This document shows positions 49,823-59,966 of a stretch of DNA of 64,000 bases, in pieces. Position 1 is the stretch's first letter. Each line of letters opens with the position of its first letter. The translations under genes and the position numbers were made by a program. The stretch is from Agelaius tricolor (taxonomy: Eukaryota > Chordata > Aves > Passeriformes > Icteridae). The notes under the pieces were generated by a model. That model was given only the letters and a program-made list of their open reading frames with translations. It searched no databases and was not told the origin of the DNA. The stretch lies in contig JALJCS010000004.1 of the NCBI GenBank assembly GCA_023055355.1, forward strand, positions 31,958,744-32,022,743, in the 5' to 3' direction.

Positions 49823-51884
49823 TGAGGAAATCCCTAGTAACAGGTCATAAGTCCCTTGTACTTTATCCTTGTCCCAGTGAGCTACTAGAAAAGCTGTCTC
49901 TGGGTTTTTTAACAAGAGAAAGCAGTGATTTACAATCTAAATTAATTTTTATGAAGAAAGCAGGGAGAAGAAAAATTCTTTGCCAGCTGCTGTCAGGTGA
50001 GGCTGGTCTTCTCCAACAAGCTAGGCTGGGTCAAGGCTAGGCCAAAAGACTGTAAGAACTAGAATAAAATGACATTGGGAGAAAGCAATTCAAAAGATTT
50101 CCTACTGCTTTTACTGTGAAATAACACTTACTGCAGGCTGCATGGATGGGGGAGGGCCTGACAGCTACAGCAGCAGGAGTCTTCCACAACCAGAACTTCA
50201 CTCAGGGAAAGGCTGGTCACAGCTGGGGCACTTGTCATTTCTTCTCTAAGTCTTGCCTTTACCAGCCAAGTCTTTTACAGAAGGAGCTGCAGGAAGCTGG
50301 ATGGGCTTTTATCTACAGTTGTCTGTTTCTGTAAAACTTAAATCTTTGCATACATGTAGTTCTGCACTTGATTTTTCAGGTGGTATTTCAGAACTGCTGA
50401 CTTCTTTTCTTTTGAACAGTTTGAACAATAAGATGGCAGGAAAAAAAAAGCAGGAAGTTCAAATTTTAGACAGAAATACCCTACTGAAACTAATAGTTCA
50501 CAAAATAACTGTAGTTGAACCCAGTTCTTTTTTTATTCCAAATCAGCTTGTTTATCTGTAAGATTTATAATATGGGGAGAGGAGGCCAAAAGGAGAAATC
50601 ATTCTGTTCTGTATACCTCAAATTAGCAGAAAAAGGCATTTTTTCTTCAGAAACCAGATATGAACAAAGATTATACTTCGCAGGTATTTTGCTGTAAGAC
50701 CTCCCACAATCAGACCTTTCTCTTTAAATGTGGTTAAGTTCTTGTCTAGTTTTTGCATCCTTCTCCGCATCCTCCCACCTTGCATGTGCTTGAGGGTAAG
50801 ACCCTCATTAGCCCAAGCTGCCATGTAAACTCAAGAATAGAGAACATATTTACTAAGTGGTCCTGTCTAAACTCAATGAGTGCTTCAACCCTTGACTTAT
50901 ACAAGAATTTAAGAGGTGTTGCCTGACATCTTTTCCACAGTACATTGCTTTTGAACCTGTACCTTTGGGGGTATAAAATGGGAGATCCCACGGAGAAACC
51001 TAGCAGGGAACTTATGGCTTCTGCTTTTATAATTTCTCAACAACTGAACTACAATTACCACAGCTCACGGAGATAATAATAAGCAGCGCTGTCTTCAAAT
51101 TAAGTAAGGCACTTCCCATATGTCTGCACTTCTTTTATATGCATGTGTAAGCAGATGGAGAGGAGCAGAGAGCATTCATATCAAGTGATAAATAACAGCC
51201 CGGGGGTTCTTGGAAAACAAATGGGATAATTATGGAGAACTTAAGTATCATTATTATGATTATTTATTATTAAAAGCTATGCAATAAGAAAAAACAGCAT
51301 CAGGTGATTATAGCTATGTACATAGAGAACTTTCAGCATTTGATGTAAAAAATTCCCTCACGTCAAATCAATAATCACCCTTTCAAAATTATGCCACAGA
51401 GAGTCATATATATGGAGTGTTGAGTATAAATCTTTTGATTCCCTGTTGTAATGTGCAAAGTGTCACCTCTCATGTGAAGGTTGCTGCTGCAGGACCTTGT
51501 GGCAGCTGAAAAGCACATGTTGTGCTTCCCCCACCTTCTCCTTCCCAGTTCCTTGCAGTTTCTCAAAGTCTTTCTTGATAAATGTCTTCAGAAAAATATT
51601 TTATGAGGTGCTTGCCTATAAAAATATATCTTTCAAGGCTGTGTACACAATGAGGCCTTAAACACTAGCCACACACAAGAAACACTGTTCATTTGGTCCA
51701 GCATGTAGATGCTGAAGGAAATAGAAAGCCATCAGTGCTCTGTCAGAGTCAAGGTGGAACATATTAGCAGTTTGTTGTGACTTGATGTTACTCACCTGCT
51801 GCAAGAGAGGAGCAAAGCCCCTCACAGATGATGCCCTTTTGTTTAAATGGCCATTTGTGCCTCAAGATATACAGCCTGAGAACA

Positions 51885-52015
51885 GCAGCATGTGTGATCA
51901 AAGGCATGGGACAGCTTCCATTTGAAGAAAAACTAAATACGCTTGATGAAAAGGAAGGAATGCTCAAGGGAGGAGATGGCCCAGTCTGATAGTAAGTATC
52001 AGGAATAGTTTGAAG
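51885..52015 (+). mobile_element. Old CR1-like fragment
   Basis: GTGATCAAAGGCATGGGACA followed by GCTTCCATTTGAAGAAAAAC and GGAGGAGATGGCC resembles the diverged CR1 ORF2 stretch with 'G(M/T)ERLLFEER' and later 'LRGD'. Short and heavily decayed. Confidence 0.45.
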
Positions 52016-52409
52016 AAATTATTGGGAAACTTTTTTTATTATTATTTTTTGCATAGCACAGGAACAAGCAACCAGATTTAGAGCAAACAAAGCCAAATGA
52101 TTTCAAAGCCAACACACAAATATGCTGTAGACTTAATTCTCAAAATTTATAGCAAAGCTAAGGAATTTAAGTACTTTCAAAAGCAGAAGAAAGCTGATAG
52201 CAAATCCCATAGTAAACACCTTCACCTGGGCAGTGCTTTTTAGTAATTCGCAGAAGTATCACTTCAACTATGACCCACAGGTAAAAATTTACTTTTTAAA
52301 TCCCTGGGAAATGTTTCTACTGTGTTTAACAGCTCCAAAATATCATGGCCATTGTAGTTCCATTTCAGGAGCAGTTCATTACAGATTTTATAAAGTGTTT
52401 TCCATTAAG

Positions 52410-53511
52410 TATTGGCTTTGCATAACCTGGGTTTTTCGGGGGGTGGGGGCTACAAAGGTAGATTCTGTAAGAAGCTGTTGGAAGCTTCCTCTATATCCAA
52501 CAGAGCCAATCCCTAGTGGTTCCAAAGACAGATATGCTGCTGGGCAAGGCTGGACCTGTTAGGAATGGTGGCAATGCTTCTGTGATAACAGATTTAAGAA
52601 GAAAGAAAAGAAAGTTGTTGTAATTGCACAGTTGTAATTGTGGCCAGAGAAGATGTGAGAAGAACAACCCTGTGGACACTGAGGTGAGTGAAGAAGGAAA
52701 GGCAGGAGATGTTCCCAATGCTGTACTAGGAAATTAAAGCTTGTGCTTAATCATATTTGTATCTGGTACACAGTAAAGGCATTTCAGATTTGATGTTTCA
52801 TTATCGTTTTTTCTAATATTGATTGTTGACCAATGCTGAGATTCCCCTGCAGCCCATGGTGAGACAGCCCTGCCCCTGCAGCCCATGGGGAACCATGGGG
52901 AATGCAGAGATCCACCTGCAGCCCATGGGGGAGCCCATGCTGGAGCAGGTGGATGCCTGGAGGAGGCTGTGACCCTGTGGGAGACCCATGGAGAGAGGGG
53001 CCCTGCTCCCAGGCTGGAGCAGCCTGCCCTTGGAGGACTGCACCCGTGGAAGAGCGACCACAGCAGTTTGGGGAGGACTGTTGCCTATGGGATGGACTCA
53101 CTCTGGAGAAGTTCATGGAGATCTGTCTCCATGGGAGGGGAGCCCAAAGTGCAGGAGGGGAAGGACTCTTCTCCCTGAGCAGTGGGAGAAGCCACAGGTC
53201 ATGAACTGACCATAACCCCCATTCCCTGTCTCCCTGTGCCACTGGGGGAGGAGGTAGAGCTGGGAAGGAGGGAGGGGGTGAGGGGAAGGTGTTTTCTCAT
53301 TATCTTGCTCTGATTTTGCTAGTAATAAATTCAATTTATATCTCTAATTAGAGCCCATGATGGCATTTGAGGAGGGATCTCTCCTGGTTCTTATCTCAAT
53401 CCATTATTAAATGGAGGTGTTTGTTAAATTTTCTCTCCCCTGTCCAGCTGCAGAGGGGAGTGAGTGAGGTGCTTTGTTGGGTGCCTGGCATCTGGCCAGG
53501 GTCACTACACA
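52410..53511 (+). mobile_element. LTR of an avian endogenous retrovirus, with internal insertion
   Basis: The sequence follows a long bird LTR known to me by its landmarks: a start like TGTTGGGTTTGCATGG (here TATTGGCTTTGCATAACC), GAAGCTTCC..CCAACAGAGCCAAT, repeated GCAGCCCATGG/CTGGAGCAG units, ATGAACTGACCATAACCCCC, the poly(A) signal AATAAA at 53324-53329, and the end GGCATCTGGCCAGGGTCACT..ACACA. Orientation plus. No internal retroviral genes follow, so it is probably a solo LTR; I see no clear flanking target duplication. At 52724-52829 it is interrupted by a foreign 106-bp segment. Confidence 0.75.
52724..52829 (+). repeat. 106-bp insertion in the LTR with 9-bp direct repeats
   Basis: Exact CCAATGCTG copies at 52715-52723 and 52830-52838 flank a segment that is absent from the LTR type as I know it and is a near copy of 49714-49820. 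Removing the insert and one repeat restores continuous LTR sequence (GTTCCCAATGCTGAGATTCC). Confidence 0.85.
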
Positions 53512-54603
53512 TTATTTAGCATGTTTTCTATATCGCACTTTAACCTAATCAGCCTGTGATTCCCTGAGAGAAGCAGCTTTATTTACTGTTACAGCTCTTC
53601 AGTTCAGAAGAAAATTTCAAAATGTGTGACTTTCAAGGGACATCAAATATCAAAGCAACCTGACCACATGAACCCTTCATTCAGTCTTTTCAATACACTG
53701 TGAATACTCTTCTAGGTCCTGAAGTGTTTTTTTTCCCCCAATAAAAATATGACATCTTTTTCCTCATACCAGTACACAACCTGTGTACTCAGATTGAATC
53801 ACAAAATCATAAGATGTGGCACAGTTACATCTTGATGCAACATAGCAGCTGAATTCACCATTTTGGTGAAATTATTTCAGCTATATAAGAACATAGAAAC
53901 ATCAGTGCATGAGGAAGCAGATGTTTTGTCTGTTCTTGTTTCACAGTAAAAACAGCAAAAACATATTGTCAGCATGGCATATTCTTAAATATAGATGATT
54001 CTATACAGCCATTGTCCTTTGCATTGAGTTTTGCAAGGCTGCAAATTCCTTATACAATGCTGCACAGTTTATTTCAGTAGTTCTTTCATTTAAAACAAAT
54101 AAAATTACAGTGTCAAAGAAAACAGAATACCGAGGAAAAATGGAAACTGCACTGCAAAGGTGTTAGTCCCTCTTCTATTAACCACAGAAAGGCCTTTACA
54201 GACCTTCTTTGGATTAGAATTATATCCATTTTCAGGCAAGGAAAGAGCAGCAAGGTCTAAGTTCTGACATGCAGTAAGTACTTGAATTTTACTTTGATAT
54301 TTTTAAGAAGATTGCTGGGAATTAAATTTTTTCAGGTTGTAAGAGACAGAATAGTGGCAGAAATATGTTAGATTACTTTGAAATTCTTGGCTTGTACTTT
54401 AAGGGAGTTCATCTACTGTAAATCAATTTGCTTTAACTCTAAAAAAATATGTAAGATATTGGCTTTCTATAGCCAGATAAATCAATTTATCTGTTATGTT
54501 TGTGACTTATTTAGAGGCTTTTTTTGAGATTCAAGCTCCTTATATTAGCTAGAACACAGAAACAATCACTTGACACTTTGCATAAAGATGTCCCAGTGCC
54601 TAC

Positions 54604-54669
54604 CTGTGTTTCTTGGAAGGAGCTGATTAGTGCCCTTGCCTTGGGTAGCCACATGAGCTGGAGTAGCAG
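54604..54669 (-). CDS. Candidate small internal exon (5' group)
   Basis: A 66-nt segment with acceptor GAAGTGCTTCTGTCAG| and donor ACACAG|gtaggc, phase 0 at both ends, reading LLLQLMWLPKARALISSFQE then TQ. A second acceptor 12 nt downstream (GCTACTCCAG|) would shorten it to 54 nt without changing phase. Fits the phase-0 start of 48393-48450 and the phase-0 end of 56503-56594. Confidence 0.35.
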
Positions 54670-56502
54670 CTGACAGAAGCACTTCTCCTTTATGTGCACA
54701 GTAGCATCACCTCGTGTCCCAGGGGCACTGGGTCAGTGCAGTGATGTTCCTGGTCCACCTGCTCCATCCATAGCTACCTTTGACAGAACTATGTCAGACT
54801 TGCTCAAAAGCCACCTCTTTTACTGTCAGACAGACCAAGTGTGGCAGGGAGCAGATAAGGACTTAAGCCGCAGAGTTGAGACTCACTCTTGCACTCCTCT
54901 GACCCTTTTCCAGGTACTTCTGTCCAAGGTGTAGGTCAACCTTACAATGCAAACGCTTCCCTACCACATCTCATACTATGTCCCAAGACCAGGATATATT
55001 CTTTCAATTGTGCCATAAACTAATATCCAATATGCCTTTCACTAGCAAAATTAGGCCTTACAGTTTTGAGGGATTAACTAGATGATTCCACAGCTCTCCC
55101 CAGGTCTAACTCTCTCCCAAGATTACATGTGGAAGGGAGGTTGTATTATTTTTTCTGTGCCTGTACAGATGTATTCTGTACAGTCTAATTTTAGATTAAA
55201 TTGTAAGTGCTATATATATAATGATTTTGTGCTGATAATAGTAAATCTAGGATCACCTGCAAAAAATCAGGGCATTCTGCTTTTGGCAATACTCATGCTA
55301 CAAAAGAAAGAGAGAAACCCCAGAAAATTATGTCATACATCTACTTATATATATAACAGCATCAGTGGCAAAAAGCCACATTCTTGCCCTTCTGTATCTG
55401 CCCAGACACCTAGCTTTCAGTTATTTCTACTGCTGTGTAAGACTGCAGAGATATATTTGTATGAAAACCATTTCTTTTAAATTTTCCAAGTGTGTGTTTA
55501 CTTGCAGTGAATCTGCAAGTAAACACTGCAAAAAGGGTGGCTCCTTTACTTTTCATCTTTGCATACTAATCTGTTTTACAAATGTTTTAAACACAGCATG
55601 GCAACCCTTGCTGATAAATTCATGGAAAAAATATGACCGTGGACAATGACTAATGTCTGTCTCATGCATTTCTGCCCTATATTCTGTCATACATTTAGGG
55701 GGAGAAATTATCATATGGATTAAGTTAGTAACACTCATCCTCACATCTTCAGGGAGCGCTTCCTCTTAAATCATATCTCTTTGGACCCTGACAGGCTTTC
55801 ACACCTAGTCTTATTTCATGCTGAAACTTCCCAGGGACACATTAGTTGTGCTTCACAAATCACCATGTTTGCTAGTGAATGAAACACCCTAAGCAAGCAT
55901 CACTTAAATATTTGAAGGAACTGGGAGGATTTTACACTTTTGTTGGTGGTGAGCTAAAGGGTCTATCTCCTTGAAGCTTCTACCATATGTTTTGTTCTTA
56001 AAGCAAGTATCTTAATAAGGTAGTCACAGAAGATTTTGATTAGTGTAAGATTGCCATGATATCTTTATCTCATAGTATCTTTCTCTGTGGTTTTCTGCAG
56101 GTGCTTTTTTTCCTAAGGGGTACTCATTAGGGATCCTACAAGGGGATTTTAACCAATTTCTTTCCTATTTTTATTTACCAAAAATGTATCTCTCTGTCCG
56201 GTTTAATATATTTCTCTCATTGAAAAAAAACAAAAACATAAGCAGCAAGTGTCTTTCCTATATGCAGAGATTGTAACTTGCCTGATATCAAAGATCAGAC
56301 ATGTATTAATCTAAATGGGGTGAAATAAATCACTTCTGTGAAATAAAGACTTTTGTGGATCAAAGTATGACATTTTTAATCTGGAAATGAAGTTTGAAAT
56401 AAACTGTCTAACCAAAAGAAAATCAAAAGCAGAAGTCTCAGAGACAATAGAGTCTTCTGCAGAAAGGCATGACAAATTATTTCCCCTCAGATAGGTTGCT
56501 AC
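54670..56502 (-). other. Candidate intron
   Basis: No repeat family recognised. Contains the perfect hairpin at 55494-55526, listed separately. Confidence 0.35.
55494..55526. repeat. Perfect inverted repeat, 14-bp arms
   Basis: GTGTTTACTTGCAG (55494-55507), loop TGAAT, then the exact reverse complement (55513-55526). Too short for a microRNA precursor. Confidence 0.9.
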
Positions 56503-56594
56503 CATCCCAGTGGCCATGATTTTCAAAACCCTTCTGAGACTTGTGGCTGTAATTTTGTGGGCCTTCAAAGAACTGAGTGCATCCAGCCCAACTG
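56503..56594 (-). CDS. Candidate internal exon (5' group), weakest member
   Basis: A 92-nt segment with acceptor TGTTATAAAGACAG| (weak pyrimidine tract) and donor GGGATG|gtagca. One frame reads VGLDALSSLKAHKITATSLR then RVLKIMATGM, an amphipathic-helix composition; a second frame is also open over the same span, which lowers confidence. It ends in phase 0, as 54604-54669 requires. Confidence 0.28.
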
Positions 56595-59500
56595 CTGTCT
56601 TTATAACACAGGTACAATGAATCTGCCACCAGTAAGCAGGTATTCAAACCAATGTTATCAGTTAGTAATCCAATAGAGTATGAGCTAGATGGAAGCAAAT
56701 CTTACCAATTAGAGGAAAAATGAAATTGGTAAATGAAATTAGCAAATTTGGTCAAGAGCCCATTCATTCCAACTCATTGTGGCACATTTTCAAGAAGATT
56801 TAGCACCTGAAGTCTTCAGAGGCAGTGCTTGTCAATGATGTTCTAGTAAGAATAAATATGAATCTAGTAAGAAGAAACATGGAATTCCTGAGAATTCCAT
56901 GAATCCATTTCCATGATTCATGGAATTCCTGAGAGTTCCATGAATCACGCTGAGCACCATGACATACGGAAATACCATACAGCCACATTGTAACAGAATA
57001 ACCCAAACCAATTTCAGCTAATTTTGCCCGGTTTTTCTACTGTTTCTAAAGTCTGTGCAGAAGAAGGTGGTGAGGCTTTCAGAGGATTGCAGATGGTGCT
57101 CCCTAGTGCAACAAGTTATGTCAGCTGGCTGTTGTTGATACAAACTTCCTACACAAGGGCATAAGGTCTTTTAAGCTACTTCTGTTCTTGGAGGAGAAAG
57201 ATAAATACCTCAAGAGGGCAGTAAATCTCATCTGAAGACAGGCAAACTCTGGAGCTGCTTATCTACTAACCATGAAGGCAGAGTGGACTACTGACTTACA
57301 ACAAAGAGCTATGTTGCAGACAGCTAAACATGAAATAAATTTGGCCTGCGTCCCATTGTGCACCCAGGTAATAGAGTAGGGACAAAGAGGTGAGCGTTCA
57401 TGCCCCGGCTTCTGCACCCAGACAGGATGACTTGAAGGCAGTGATTCAACTTGGCAAGAAGCCAGTTCTCAGCATTTTCTTGTGAAGTTACCATGTCTCT
57501 GAAGGACAGTACAGAGCCCAACTAAAAGGCAACCATATAAGAACAGAGAGCTAAATCTCTGGTTTGCACAGATAAATTACCTGTTCTAATTTTTAAAATG
57601 GGCTCAGATTGATGAATTTTAGCAATTAAAATGCTCTCTGTAGGTGTCAACTACATTCCTTGTACTAGGCAAGCAATATTGGATTTCAAATCTATGGGCA
57701 TCTCTAATTTTAGTTTTATTTATTTAAATAGAATTATTCACAACCTAAAACCAAATCTGTGAGCTAGGAGGCATAGCATGGTGTTAAGCTGGAAAAGCAG
57801 GAGAGACACACAGCTCAGTAAGACAAATGACAAACAAGAGAGAACAAATCAGTGCCACTTCAAGAAATCTGGAAGTTGCAGAAATGATATGGGCTGTTTG
57901 GTGTGTAAACTGCAAGGTCATTGTAAACTAGCATACAGCATACCCTTCTGTCTATCCTTAAACACGTTCTTTGTCACCGTAACAAAAGCCACAGCTGTAA
58001 GCAGTTTATGCTGCAATTGCTTGATCAACAGCCATTGGAATAAAAGTAAGGTAAGTCCTCCTTTGTTGCCTCAACAACCCTCACCTCTGCTACAAAAATG
58101 CTCTTTAACTGGCTGCAGACGGGCTTCTTCACAAGTGTTTCTAATTCAGCTAAACATCTTGATAGGAAATGTCATAAATTACGTGTATGAGACTGTCAGT
58201 AGAATTTTCAACAGAAGTAACATGAGGTCGTATTGAAATAAAATGAGAACCTTGGACAAATTTCTGATCCTATAAATGTTCAACTTCGCCTACAATCCCA
58301 CTCACAAAGACATTTGGGAAAACTTTGATGATCCCAGCAAACATGTGATTGGTGAGAGAGGGAGACTTGTAGACTGCAATTTCCCTAAATCTTGCACCAT
58401 AATCTTCCTGCACTTTCCACAAGTGATTCCATTTATGCTTTTCAGAAGTGATAAAATGTATCACATATGAGCTATTGTGTCCATTTCCTGAATACTCGTC
58501 TCAGTCCGGAAAAAAGATTCTCTTTGCACTTTGATATTTATTTCCAGGTGTACTTATTTCTCTGGTAGGCATTTGAGATCTGGGTGCTGAAAAGATGCAT
58601 GCATGTACTTAACATTATATATGTGAATACCACCATTGATCTCAGCAGGACTACCCTCTGTCTGAAGTCACTGAGACTACTCATGTCTGAAATTGGGCAA
58701 GTAAATTAAACCCTTTCAGGATCAGGGTTAGAGCAGACAGTTTTTCCTCTTAATAGTGGTGAATGAAAAAAAATCTGATTTTTCAGGGCTAGTAATTTAT
58801 TTTCTTGACACTTCTGTTGTCAAGAAAACTATTTCAGTTCAGCAGCTTATTCTGCTCTGTTTCACCTGCAGTTGTAATTGACATTTTTGTAAAACTTGGT
58901 TTTTGTTTTAACTGCAGACTATGCTAACTTTGAAGTATTGTATATTACCATGTAGCCACATTTTAGAGGTGCTGATTGGTTTCCTGAGAAGTTAAGTATG
59001 TCTACTGCATGTGGTTCTTTTCTATTTTATGGGATTCATATGCCACACTACTCACTTTTATGCCTCTGGTTCTTCGTTAAGGAGTGTGATTAACATCTAT
59101 CATTGTCAAATTTGCATTGAAATAGAAACCATTGCTTTGAAGCATCATGGATTTGAACTCCATGTTGTGGAACTGATGTGATTCTACACACACCACTCAT
59201 CCTAACACGGTTTCAGGTTAAGGCCAGTTGCTGCATATCTATAACTCACAGTTTTATCCACCCTTTTAACCTCTTTGTGCTCCTTCAAATCTCTGTTCTT
59301 GTGCTTTGTCTTGTTGGTCAGCTCAGCATTCTCAGAAAAGTGCAGCTAGACTTAAGAAATTGTGGCTTTTCCTTCCCATAACATCAGCAATAATTAGAAA
59401 AACAGCCAGGTAATTCCATTCAAAGTATAGCTTATATTAAACAGAAGGACAAGATTTAAGAAAAAGGAGGTTATAAACAAACAAAAATCTGTACTCATGT

Positions 59501-59908
59501 CCAGCTTAAAATAAGATGGGGTACCCAAGGAAAAGCCTGGTTTCTTCACACTGCAAAGAAATGCAAGAAGCAGTTCCACAGCAGTCCTATGGATGGAACG
59601 GGGTGGTTTTGCTGTTAGTTGTGCTTTGCACATATTCATAACTTCACATTTGGTAATAGTCAAAAAAGCAGGGTTTCCCCAAATAATAGCTCATATGTTG
59701 CAACTTACACTTCCAAAATGTTTAACTCCAAGATGTCCTACCTCTACTGTATATTAATGAGTAAGGTTTTTTGCTTATTCTACCAGCAATCAGCAATTAA
59801 GTATACATTTTTAATCAGCAATCATTCCGGTAACCCAGACACAGGTCAATAGTAAAAAACAAAAGCAACAAAGTTCAAATACATATTTAATATTTAAGTC
59901 TCTACATT
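56595..59908. other. Non-coding or unresolved stretch
   Basis: Holds the near-palindromic pair at 56878-56946 and one minus-strand exon-like segment at 57418-57498 (acceptor TCTGTACTGTCCTTCAG|, peptide DMVTSQENAENWLLAKLNHC, donor TCTGG|gtgcag) whose phase does not join 56503-56594. A 152-codon plus-strand ORF at 57778-58236 shows no recognisable domain. Confidence 0.35.
56878..56946. repeat. Tandem pair of near-palindromes
   Basis: CATGGAATTCCTGAGAATTC..CATGAATC (56878-56905) recurs at 56919-56946 with one difference. Each unit is itself a hairpin with loop CTGA: a 10-bp stem in the first copy and, in the second, 15 bp with one mismatch. Confidence 0.9.
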
Positions 59909-59960
<52 letters not shown>

Positions 59961-59966
59961 TATATG
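59909..59966 (+). repeat. (TG)n(TA)n microsatellite
   Basis: A TG run followed by a long TA run with one ACA interruption. Perfect alternation, likely polymorphic. Confidence 0.97.

Larger units (their letters stand above)
48451..54603 (-). other. Candidate intron rich in mobile DNA
   Basis: Contains a passerine-type CR1 (49031-49428), a GATA array (49611-49660), the segment later copied into an LTR (49712-49822), an old CR1 piece (51885-52015) and the LTR at 52410-53511, all listed separately. The remainder is unrecognised. Confidence 0.4.

Noticed and set aside
52784..53242. 152-codon minus-strand ORF and overlapping plus-strand ORFs
   Set aside because: They are artefacts of the GC-rich body of the LTR at 52410-53511.
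57778..58236. 152-codon plus-strand ORF
   Set aside because: Composition and content show no domain; an internal good donor and stops in alternative frames do not yield a coherent exon.
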